A stretch of 64,000 bases of DNA from Candidatus Saccharimonadota bacterium (lineage in GTDB: Bacteria > Patescibacteriota > Saccharimonadia > Saccharimonadales > Saccharimonadaceae). Both the position numbers and the translations under genes were made by a program. This document shows positions 24,485 to 32,126 of this stretch, piece after piece (position 1 is the stretch's first letter; the number at the start of each line of letters is the position of its first letter). A model generated the notes under the pieces. It was not told the origin of the DNA. It did no database searches and saw only the letters and a program-made list of their open reading frames with translations. The stretch is taken from contig JAFWLO010000012.1 of the NCBI GenBank assembly GCA_017545595.1, positions 1 through 64,000 of the forward strand, in the 5' to 3' direction.

Positions 24485-25304
24485 GAGAATCTCTCCATTT
24501 TTTTATTTCGCCGTGATTCCCTGAGAGAAGAACGTCGGGGACTTTCATGCCACGAAATTCGGCGGGTTTCGTGTATTGAGGAAATTCGAGGTTGTCGCCG
24601 TCGGAAAAGCTTTCGATTTCGGCGGATGTTTCTCCGCCAAGGACACCTGGAATGAGGCGGACGATGCTGTCGATTATAATCAAGGCGGGGAGTTCACCCC
24701 CAGTCAGAACGTAGTTTCCGAGAGAGATTTTATAGTCGACAAGGGAAAGGATTCGCTCGTCGTAACCTTCGTAATGGGGACATAAAATAATGTAATGGGA
24801 GCCGCTGTCGGTTGCTCGCTTGCGGTTGACAGTTCTTGTCGAGACACGGAGTTCTTCCGGCCCGTCGTTACGGGCGGAAGCCTCCTCTTCCTCGGCCCGT
24901 TGGCCTGCGGACGTTCTCGACAAAGAACATGTCTCCCCGCTCGCAAAGGCCTCATTTTTCCGGCTTGCAAAAGCTTCATCTTCCCCGCTCGCAAAAGCTC
25001 TTGCGTATTCTTGATTCCAAGTCATTCCAACCGGAGTTGGGAGGATGACCTTCGCGGAAGGGTCTTTTTCTTTTATACTTTCGACAGCGGCGAAGACTGG
25101 TTCGCATCGGAGCAGCATTCCATCGCCGCCTCCATACGGAGTATCGTCGACGGATTTGTGAGGGCCGAGGCCAAAATCGCGCAAATTTACGAAGTTAAAT
25201 TCGGCAATTCCCTTCTCGGAGGCCTTCCACATCATAGAGGCGGAAAGATAGGGTTTTAGGGCGTCTTCAAAGAGAGTAATTATGGTGAATTTGATTTTTG
25301 GCAT
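24462..25304 (-). CDS. trmD: tRNA (guanine37-N1)-methyltransferase with repeat insert
   Basis: 280 residues versus about 240. SPOUT-fold enzyme that makes m1G37 in tRNAs and prevents frameshifting. Signatures: DDTPYGGGDGMLLRCEPVF, HYEGYDERIL (usual RYEGIDER) and SLGNYVLTGGELPALIIID. Between the VGMTWNQE segment and HYIILCPHYEG lies an insert of about 60 residues that starts with three 8-residue repeats (AFASGEDE, AFASRKNE, AFASGETC). The insert falls before the trefoil knot, so activity may be kept. There is no ribosome-binding site; a TATAAT 14 nt upstream implies a leader of about 8 nt. Confidence 0.94.
   Translation of the reverse strand: MPKIKFTIITLFEDALKPYLSASMMWKASEKGIAEFNFVNLRDFGLGPHKSVDDTPYGGGDGMLLRCEPVFAAVESIKEKDPSAKVILPTPVGMTWNQEYARAFASGEDEAFASRKNEAFASGETCSLSRTSAGQRAEEEEASARNDGPEELRVSTRTVNRKRATDSGSHYIILCPHYEGYDERILSLVDYKISLGNYVLTGGELPALIIIDSIVRLIPGVLGGETSAEIESFSDGDNLEFPQYTKPAEFRGMKVPDVLLSGNHGEIKKWRDSHVSKHVL
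24938..25010. repeat. 24-bp tandem repeat inside trmD
   Basis: Three units with the GCAAA anchor at 24943, 24967 and 24991, exactly 24 apart, coding the AFASxxxE peptide repeats of the TrmD insert. Confidence 0.85.
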
Positions 25305-25351
25305 AAGTATATCTTTTCATTATATCACACTTATGCTTTTTTGTCAATGAT

Positions 25352-25903
25352 TTATTCTACCTTGAGGATTTTTCCGGTTCCGTTTTCTAAGTGGAGGAGG
25401 CGTTGGTTGCGGGAGCCTCGAAATTTTAAGCTGAGGTCGCGTTCTTCAAGAACGAAGGGGCCGTCTATGAGAGCGTCGAGAGATTTTAGGAATTCCCAGG
25501 CGGGACCGCCGCGTTCTTTTATTATTTCGTAAGTATAGCCAGAGAAGCTCCAGACATTCCAACCAAGCTCGTTTCGGCAGAAATCGGCAATTTCTTTGCA
25601 AGCTTCAGGTTGGAGAAAGGGCTCACCTCCGCAGAAAGTAATTCCGGATTGTCCTTTAAGTTCAGAGAGGCGCTTCTTTATCTCTTCGACATCAACGAGA
25701 AAACCTCCGGCTGGGTCCCAGGTTTCTGGATTTTGACAGCCCTTGCAATGAGTAAAACAACCTTGGGTCCAGAGAACGGCGCGGAGGCCGTAGCCGTTTA
25801 CGATGGAATCTCTTTCAATTGGGCCAGAGAGGCGGATTTTTCCCGCCTCCCCAACTTTCTTCTCTTTAGACTTCTTTTTGTCTCCGTTTTCTTTTGAGGT
25901 CAT
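25352..25903 (-). CDS. nrdG: Anaerobic ribonucleotide reductase activating enzyme
   Basis: 183 residues from the ATG that follows the nrdD stop by one base (TAA C ATG); an in-frame start 33 nt further upstream would overlap nrdD. Radical SAM protein with the cluster motif CFTHCKGC and the SAM-binding TFCGGEPFLQP. A lysine-rich leader of about 20 residues precedes the fold. Generates the glycyl radical on NrdD. Forms an operon with nrdD under NrdR control. Confidence 0.95.
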   Translation of the reverse strand: MTSKENGDKKKSKEKKVGEAGKIRLSGPIERDSIVNGYGLRAVLWTQGCFTHCKGCQNPETWDPAGGFLVDVEEIKKRLSELKGQSGITFCGGEPFLQPEACKEIADFCRNELGWNVWSFSGYTYEIIKERGGPAWEFLKSLDALIDGPFVLEERDLSLKFRGSRNQRLLHLENGTGKILKVE

Positions 25904-25904
25904 G

Positions 25905-28256
25905 TTAGATTTTTCCAAGGGCGGAGGCATATTCATCGGAGATTTTCGCTTCTTCGCGAGCAGATTTTTCTTCGGTTGAATAGACTCCTGTTACGTTGTG
26001 TTTTACGCGATCGTGCTCCTCGGCTTTCTTCCCATCATTCCAGCGGTCGAGAGTTCCGACGAGATAACCGGTTATGCGGCGAAGACGTTCGAACGGAATA
26101 TCACCTTCTTCGCGACCACAGGACGGACAAGTGTGGCCGGAGATGATTCCAGAGAATCCACAGACAGGGTCGCGATCGACTGGGTGGTTTACGGAGCCGT
26201 AGCCAATTCCACAATCGTGCATTTTTCTGATAACAGCTTCGAAAGCTTCGATGTTTTGAGACGGGTCGCCGTCAAGCTCGATGTAGGAGATGTGGCCGGC
26301 ATTACAGAGGGCGTGGTAGGGCGCTTCGATTTCTATCTTGTCGAAGGCAGAAATTGGATAATAAACAGGGACATGGAAGGAGTTTGTGTAGTAATCGCGG
26401 TCGGTTACGCCCTTTATCGTTCCGTATTCCTTGCGGTCGATGCGAGTGAAGCGACCGGCGAGACCTTCGGCAGGAGTCGCGAGGAGGGAGTAGTTTAGGT
26501 GGTGCTTTTTAGAAAATTCGTCACATTTTTCTCGCATATGAGAAATTATGTCGAGACCGAGTTCGCGAGCAGTTTCGTCTTCGCCGTGATGTTTTCCTGT
26601 CATGGCGACGAGGGTTTCCGCGAGGCCGATAAAGCCAATCGAGAGAGTGCCGTGTTTGATGACGTCGCGAAGAGTGTCGTTCGGAGAGAGTTTTTCGGAG
26701 CCAAACCAGTTTCCTTGTCCCATGAGGAAGGGGAAGTTGCGGACGTGCTGGTTCGCTTGGAATTCGAAACGTTCGTAGAGTTCACCTTCGCAGAGTTCGA
26801 GCATAGCGTCGAGATCGTTAAAGAATCCGGTCCAGTCAGCCTCCTCGCGCTCTCCGAGGGCGATGCCGTTTTTAATTCCGAGGCGGACGAGATTGATGGT
26901 TGTGAAGGAGAGGTTTCCGCGACCAGTTACAATTCCATCGGATTCTGGGAAAACAGAGGAGAAAACGCGAGTGCGACAACCCATAGTCGCGATTTCCGTG
27001 CGGTAGTCGCCCTTTTTGTAGTATTGAAGGTTAAACGGAGCGTCGATGAAGGTGAAGTTCGGGAAAAGGCGCTTCGCGGAGACTTCCATGGAACGTTTGA
27101 AGAGGTCGTAGTTCGGATCTTCGGGGTTGTAGTTTATGCCTTCTTTGACCTTAAAGATGGAGATTGGAAAGATTGGAGTTTCTCCCTTTCCGAGGCCTTT
27201 ATCGGTCGCTTCGAGAAGCATTTTTGAAACAAGTCGGCCGGCGGGAGAGGTGTCGGTTCCGAAATTTATAGAAGTGAAGGGAACCTGAGCGCCCGCGCGA
27301 GAGTGCATGGTGTTTAGGTTATGAATGAAGCCTTCCATGGCTTGTTTTGTCTCTTGTTCGGTGTCTTCGGTCGAGGCCTTTATGACGGATTCAGGGACTT
27401 TCATGCGAGAGAGCTTTTCGTCGTCGCCAAATTCGATGTAGTCGCCGATTTCTATGTCGAGTTTTTTCTTCGGATCAACGAACTCGTTGAATTTTTCGAG
27501 ATTGCGCTTTAGAGCTTTTCTGAAAGTTTTATCGACGCCTGGAGCCATAGCGTAGTCGAAGTTTGGAATGGACTGACCGCCGTGCTGTTCGTTTTGGTTC
27601 GCTTGGAGAATAATTGCAGCGAGAGCAGCGTAAGAACCGATACTTTGTGGGGTGCGGAGATGACCGTGGCCAGTGTTAAACCCGTGCTTAAAGAGCATCA
27701 AAGGATCAGTTTGACAACAGGTTAGAGTCCCCGTCGCATAAAAGTCGAGGTCGTGGATGTGAATATCGCCGTTGTTGTGGGCGTAGGCATATTCTGGCTT
27801 CATGAGTGAAGTTTTTGCGAAGACTTTTGAACCTTCGGCGCCAAACTGGAGCATTTTTCCCATCGCGGAGTTTCCGTCGACGTTCGCGTTTCCGCGCTTG
27901 ACGTCAGAATCTTCCGAGGCGTCGGCGCAGGCGATTGTGCGATAAATTTGCATGAGATCGGACTTTGAGATACGAATGTCAGAACGATGGGCGCGATAAT
28001 CGGAATAGGCGCGGGCGGTTTTTCTGAATCCGGCATTTTTAAGGACGGTTTCGACGGCATCTTGAACTTGTTCGACGGAAGGGATGCGGGATTTTATCAG
28101 CTCTTTTGAAGTTGTTTCAAATTCAGCGACGAGTTCTTTCGCGCGTTCTTTATCAAATTCTCCAGTCGCGGAGCCGGCCTTGCGGATTGCTTCTTCGATT
28201 TTTTCAGACTTGAAGTCGACGATTTTTCCGTCGCGCTTCACGATTTTTTTGAACAT
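25905..28256 (-). CDS. nrdD: Anaerobic (class III) ribonucleoside-triphosphate reductase
   Basis: 783 residues from the ATG preceded by GAGGT; an in-frame ATG further upstream lies in the operator region. The N-terminal ATP-cone (KKIVKRDGKIVDFKSEKIEE) gives allosteric control. The catalytic barrel includes SINFGTDTSPAGR and TFIDAPFNLQYYK. C-terminal zinc site: CGFSGIISGHTCPSCG. The glycyl-radical region is RRITGYLVGTLDRWNDGKKA, a form like that of Lactococcus rather than RVCGYLG. Makes dNTPs without oxygen, so this cell grows anaerobically at least at times. It works with the dTMP operon at 3.7-6.5 kb to feed DNA synthesis. Confidence 0.97.
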   Translation of the reverse strand: MFKKIVKRDGKIVDFKSEKIEEAIRKAGSATGEFDKERAKELVAEFETTSKELIKSRIPSVEQVQDAVETVLKNAGFRKTARAYSDYRAHRSDIRISKSDLMQIYRTIACADASEDSDVKRGNANVDGNSAMGKMLQFGAEGSKVFAKTSLMKPEYAYAHNNGDIHIHDLDFYATGTLTCCQTDPLMLFKHGFNTGHGHLRTPQSIGSYAALAAIILQANQNEQHGGQSIPNFDYAMAPGVDKTFRKALKRNLEKFNEFVDPKKKLDIEIGDYIEFGDDEKLSRMKVPESVIKASTEDTEQETKQAMEGFIHNLNTMHSRAGAQVPFTSINFGTDTSPAGRLVSKMLLEATDKGLGKGETPIFPISIFKVKEGINYNPEDPNYDLFKRSMEVSAKRLFPNFTFIDAPFNLQYYKKGDYRTEIATMGCRTRVFSSVFPESDGIVTGRGNLSFTTINLVRLGIKNGIALGEREEADWTGFFNDLDAMLELCEGELYERFEFQANQHVRNFPFLMGQGNWFGSEKLSPNDTLRDVIKHGTLSIGFIGLAETLVAMTGKHHGEDETARELGLDIISHMREKCDEFSKKHHLNYSLLATPAEGLAGRFTRIDRKEYGTIKGVTDRDYYTNSFHVPVYYPISAFDKIEIEAPYHALCNAGHISYIELDGDPSQNIEAFEAVIRKMHDCGIGYGSVNHPVDRDPVCGFSGIISGHTCPSCGREEGDIPFERLRRITGYLVGTLDRWNDGKKAEEHDRVKHNVTGVYSTEEKSAREEAKISDEYASALGKI

Positions 28257-28286
28257 ATTCTGTACCTCATTTTGATTTTTCTTCAT

Positions 28287-28339
28287 ACACCATATATAGT
28301 GCTTGTGTATATTGTATGACACTATATATAGCGTGTCAA
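28287..28339 (-). promoter_or_regulatory. nrdDG promoter with two NrdR boxes
   Basis: Minus strand TTGACA (28334-28339), 17-bp spacer, TACAAT (28311-28316). Box ACACTATATATAGCGT (28319-28334) fills the spacer, and box ACACCATATATAGTGC (28287-28302) lies downstream of the start. Both fit the known NrdR consensus and start 32 bp apart, about three helical turns. Confidence 0.88.
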
Positions 28340-28341
28340 TG

Positions 28342-29547
28342 CTAATTATGCTTATTTTTTTCTGACGTTATTGTGGTCGTTCTCTGTCGAGAAATAGTGA
28401 CGAAAAATGTAAAAATTACAATCGAAGAGAGAGCAAAAAGATGCTTGTAGGGGGAAAGTCCTGAGGCGGAAGTTGTTGGATTTTTTATGGTGATTTCCGG
28501 AGTTGTTAAAACTGTTTCGGTCGAAATCGTTTCTGAGGTTGACGGAGTTTCTGGTTCTTCTGGTTCTGGGGTTGGAGTTTCTGGTTCGGGATTTTCTGGC
28601 GTCGGGGTCGGGTTTTCTGGTTCTTCGGGCTCTTCGGGAGTCGGCTCGATCGGTTTTTCTGAGACTTTTAAAATCCAGGTATTAAAGCCATAAAACCAAG
28701 ACGGGCCGTCTTTGTAGATTGTTTTAGGGAACATGGTAATTTCTGTTAGTTCTTGAGGCTCTTCGTATGTCAGATCGTAATAGCTTGAATTTTCTGGGAT
28801 ATATTGTTTAATAAGTTCGAGAGCAGTCTCTTTTGAGATTAAGTCCTCGCGATTTTTTGCGCCGAGGATTTCTCCGTTATCGAAACAAATCGGAGAGGCG
28901 TTGCCGTCGCGCGCAACGAATGTTCCGGCTTTTATCTGGATGTTTTCTCCGGTTAAATTTTGATTTCCGATGATGGCACAGCCTTCAGTTTTAGAAATGT
29001 AAGTGTCTTCACCCTCGATAATGAGCTTTCCACCCTGAGCGACGCGAAGGTAAACTCTTTGTCCGCCTTCGAGAGAGATGCGAACATTTCTTAAAATCAT
29101 TGTTTCTCCAGCTTGGACTGTCGGAATGACGTTTCCGTTGATTGGGAGATAAATGTTTTTGTTGGTTTTGTAATTTTCGCAATTGTAAGGGTAGATTCCA
29201 GCTTCGGGATTGGGCTCGAGTTTTGAGTCAACGTACAGACAAAGCTCGTAAGTCCCGTCAAAAATCGTAACTTTCTCGGAACTGCCCTGTGTTTTATCTT
29301 CAGCTACGCCTGTTTTATCCGTATCGTACGAGTTGCTGGCGCTTTCTGCATCATTAGAATCTTCCGCGTCGCTAGAGTTATTTGAACTTGTAGTTTTTTC
29401 TGTTTCTTTGGTTTTTTGATTTGCCTCTTCTTCACTTTCTACTGCGTTTATTTCTTCGGATTCTAGCGCAAATGTTAGCGTCGCTGGAGAAACGGTAAGA
29501 AATATACTCAAAAAGAGCAGAAGACTTAGCTTTAGGGTTTTTCTCAT
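28342..29547 (-). CDS. Secreted surface protein with Pro/Glu-rich stalk and C-terminal TM
   Basis: 401 residues from the ATG preceded by GGAGGTAATA. Signal peptide at residues 1-25 (ending LTFALE). A serine/aspartate/glutamate-rich segment follows, then a domain of about 160 residues (FDGTYELCLYVDSKLE to LTYEEPQELTEITMF) that I do not recognise but which looks like a beta-helix or carbohydrate-binding-type domain. A proline-rich stalk of PEEPENPTPTPENPEPETP type leads to a single TM helix and a polar tail. Probably an adhesin-like protein anchored in the membrane. No sortase motif. Confidence 0.7.
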   Translation of the reverse strand: MRKTLKLSLLLFLSIFLTVSPATLTFALESEEINAVESEEEANQKTKETEKTTSSNNSSDAEDSNDAESASNSYDTDKTGVAEDKTQGSSEKVTIFDGTYELCLYVDSKLEPNPEAGIYPYNCENYKTNKNIYLPINGNVIPTVQAGETMILRNVRISLEGGQRVYLRVAQGGKLIIEGEDTYISKTEGCAIIGNQNLTGENIQIKAGTFVARDGNASPICFDNGEILGAKNREDLISKETALELIKQYIPENSSYYDLTYEEPQELTEITMFPKTIYKDGPSWFYGFNTWILKVSEKPIEPTPEEPEEPENPTPTPENPEPETPTPEPEEPETPSTSETISTETVLTTPEITIKNPTTSASGLSPYKHLFALSSIVIFTFFVTISRQRTTTITSEKNKHN

Positions 29548-29552
29548 TATTA

Positions 29553-29605
29553 CCTCCATAGAAATTTATGGAGGCATTATAAGAGCGAACTTAAGATTTG
29601 ACAAG
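29553..29605 (-). promoter_or_regulatory. Promoter and Shine-Dalgarno-overlapping inverted repeat
   Basis: Minus strand TTGTCA, 17-bp spacer, TATAAT (29576-29581). A perfect 8-bp inverted repeat, CCTCCATA/TATGGAGG (29553-29560 with 29567-29574), spans the predicted +1 and the ribosome-binding site. Confidence 0.7.
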
Positions 29606-32119
29606 TTTTTTATGAACTTCAGTAACCAGTATCGGAATGATAAACGAAACCGCTGTGGTTATAGTAAGCGCAAGAGGTTCGACAGGGACGGTTTTTGCGA
29701 AAATCGAAAGTGGGCCAAAAAGCACAAGCGCTTGAAGAAGAACTGCGGAAACGAGTGCGAGAAGAAAAAGATTGTTCTTAACTTTCAGACGAGCGAAAGC
29801 AGATTCGTAAGTTCCGCGAACGCAGAAGGCATTCGCCCACTGAGTGACGACGATGGCGGTGAAGGCGAGAGTGTTCGCTTCGTCGTGAGAAAAATGACGG
29901 AGCGCGAAGGAATAAACTCCGAGACCGATGGCCGCCATAGAGAGGGAGATGACAACCATTCGAGAAACGAGAATTTTCGAGAGAATCGGAGCGTCCTTTT
30001 TCTCGGGTTTTTGAGACATGAAGGCCTTTTCTTGAGGCTCGAGACCGATAGGTATAACCATGAGAGAGTCGGTTACCATATTTATCCAGAGGATTTGAAT
30101 CGGGAGTAGGATTTGAGACTTAAAGACGAGGAGGGCAATGATAGTAATAATAACTTCACCGGCATTTGTAGAAAGCAGATAGATCAGCATTCGGCGAATG
30201 TTTGCCAAGATAACACGGCTTTCTTTTATCGAGGCGACAATGTTCGCGAAGTTATTGTCGAGGAGGACGATATCTCCAGCATCTTGGACAATTGAGGGGG
30301 AGTCTCCCATGGCAATTCCGACATGAGCATTCGTTAGCGCGGGGACATCATTCACTCCGTCGCCCGTCATTGCGACGATTTCTGATTGTTTTATAATGTC
30401 GAGAATGCGGAACTTGTCTTCAGGAGTGACGCGCGCGAAGATGGTTGCGTTTTTTATCTTTTCACTGAGGTCGGCGTCGGGAATATCGCCGAGTTTAGAA
30501 CAGTCAAACACTTCTGAAAAATCTTTACAGAGGCCGAGCTCCTTTCCGATTGCGAAGGCAGTCTTTGCATAGTCGCCAGTAACCATCTTAACCTTCACGC
30601 CGGCGGTCGTAGCCTGAACAATGGCGTTCGTGACACCCGAGCGAAGCGTGTCAGCAATCGCGATCAGCCCTTCAAATTTAAAAACTTCGTCTTTAGAGAC
30701 GCGCTTAAGTTCGTTGATTTCGTGTGTTATATTCGCCGAAGCAAGAGTAATGACTTTATACCCTTTGTTAGAAAAAGCTTCTAATTCTGCTTCGGCGGAT
30801 TCTTTTTCTGCTTTAGAAAGTTTTTTGCATTTTTGAAAAATTGTTTCGGGGGCACCTTTTATGAAGAGTTTGAGCTTTCCGTTTTTGTCTTCGAAGAGAT
30901 TTCCAGAGGTTTTTAGTTCTTGATCGAAGGCATAAGTCTTAACGGGCTTTGAGTCGACAAGGTATGGTTTTTGCTCGCGGATAAAATTCCAGATTGCCAG
31001 GTCGAGCGGATCGCTCGCAGAGTCAACAGGAACGGCGGTTTTTGCGATAATCTCGAATAATTCATCTCTCGAGGATTTCGTTTCCTTTAAGTTATGTTTC
31101 CAGAAGTCTCGGAGAGAAAGGCGATTTTCTGTCAGTGTTCCGGTTTTATCACTCGCGATTGTCGTGACAATTCCGACTGACTGGATAGCTCGAAGCTCTT
31201 TTATGAGAGCGTTTTTCTTCGCGAGGCGAACTGCGCCGATGGCGAGGATAATTGCGGTCACAATAGGAAGATCCTCTGGGATAGCAGACACTATCATGGC
31301 GAGGGTAAACTGAGTTGCGTCATAAAATGGAATTCCGTCAATGAGTTGAATTCCGAGAACGACAGCCGCGGCAACGAGAATAACGCTCGCAATTCGAACG
31401 ACGAGCTTGTTGATTTTTTCTTGAATTGGAGAAGTGACGGAAACACCTGAGGCGAGGGAGGCGATTTTCCCATATTCGGTTTCGTTCCCTGTTGCCGTAA
31501 CAAGTATTTTTGAAGCTCCAGTTATAACGAAAGAGCCGGAGAAGACCATGTTTTTCTGTTCGTAAACTTTTTTCTTTCCAGAAATGGCTTTCGCGTCTTT
31601 TTCGATTCCATCAGATTCGCCCGTCAGCATAGACTCGTTTGTGAGGAGGCCGGATTCAGAGAGGATTCTACCGTCGGCCGGGATACGATCGCCTTCGTGG
31701 AGGATGACTACGTCACCTGGGACGAGTTCTTTCGCGTCTATTTCAACTTCTTTACCGCCCCGAACGGCGGTGATTTTTTGGATGGTTTTTTCTTTAAGAG
31801 AATTTAAAATTCGTTCGGTCGAAAAGCGCTGAAAATAAAAGACTGCAACATCAAGAATGATGTCGAGAGCAATAACTACGACCTCGGTCCAGGCTTTTTG
31901 GAAAATAGACAAGACAAGAGCAAAAAGCAGGATAATCATAAAAAGATCGGCGAAGGGCTCGAGGAGTTTTCTCCAGAGAGGCGTGGTTTTTATGTTGATG
32001 GTGTTTTCGCCGTGAATTTTTTGGCGGCGAGAAACTTCTTTTAGACTTAAACCTTTTTCGAGATCGGAACGAAGGTCGATTAACGAGTCTTTCGCGGATT
32101 TGTTATAAAAATTAGGCAT
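29591..32119 (-). CDS. Cation-transporting P-type ATPase (P2/calcium type)
   Basis: 842 residues. Actuator-domain motif LTGESDGIEK, membrane motif SAIPEDLPIVTAIIL (PEGLP in most calcium pumps), phosphorylation site SDKTGTLTENRL, nucleotide-domain KGAPETIFQKC, and hinge MTGDGVNDVPALTNAHVGIAMG. Eight to ten TM segments, ending with the ILWINMVTDSLMVIPIGLEP pattern of P2 pumps. Most likely exports Ca2+ or a similar divalent ion. The ATG lies exactly 6 nt after a minus-strand TATAAT and there is no ribosome-binding site, so the mRNA is probably leaderless. Confidence 0.92.
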   Translation of the reverse strand: MPNFYNKSAKDSLIDLRSDLEKGLSLKEVSRRQKIHGENTINIKTTPLWRKLLEPFADLFMIILLFALVLSIFQKAWTEVVVIALDIILDVAVFYFQRFSTERILNSLKEKTIQKITAVRGGKEVEIDAKELVPGDVVILHEGDRIPADGRILSESGLLTNESMLTGESDGIEKDAKAISGKKKVYEQKNMVFSGSFVITGASKILVTATGNETEYGKIASLASGVSVTSPIQEKINKLVVRIASVILVAAAVVLGIQLIDGIPFYDATQFTLAMIVSAIPEDLPIVTAIILAIGAVRLAKKNALIKELRAIQSVGIVTTIASDKTGTLTENRLSLRDFWKHNLKETKSSRDELFEIIAKTAVPVDSASDPLDLAIWNFIREQKPYLVDSKPVKTYAFDQELKTSGNLFEDKNGKLKLFIKGAPETIFQKCKKLSKAEKESAEAELEAFSNKGYKVITLASANITHEINELKRVSKDEVFKFEGLIAIADTLRSGVTNAIVQATTAGVKVKMVTGDYAKTAFAIGKELGLCKDFSEVFDCSKLGDIPDADLSEKIKNATIFARVTPEDKFRILDIIKQSEIVAMTGDGVNDVPALTNAHVGIAMGDSPSIVQDAGDIVLLDNNFANIVASIKESRVILANIRRMLIYLLSTNAGEVIITIIALLVFKSQILLPIQILWINMVTDSLMVIPIGLEPQEKAFMSQKPEKKDAPILSKILVSRMVVISLSMAAIGLGVYSFALRHFSHDEANTLAFTAIVVTQWANAFCVRGTYESAFARLKVKNNLFLLALVSAVLLQALVLFGPLSIFAKTVPVEPLALTITTAVSFIIPILVTEVHKKLVKS

Positions 32120-32126
32120 AAGTATA

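Noticed and set aside
26499-27227. 242-codon plus-strand ORF
   Set aside because: Antisense to nrdD, which is complete and strongly conserved over this stretch.
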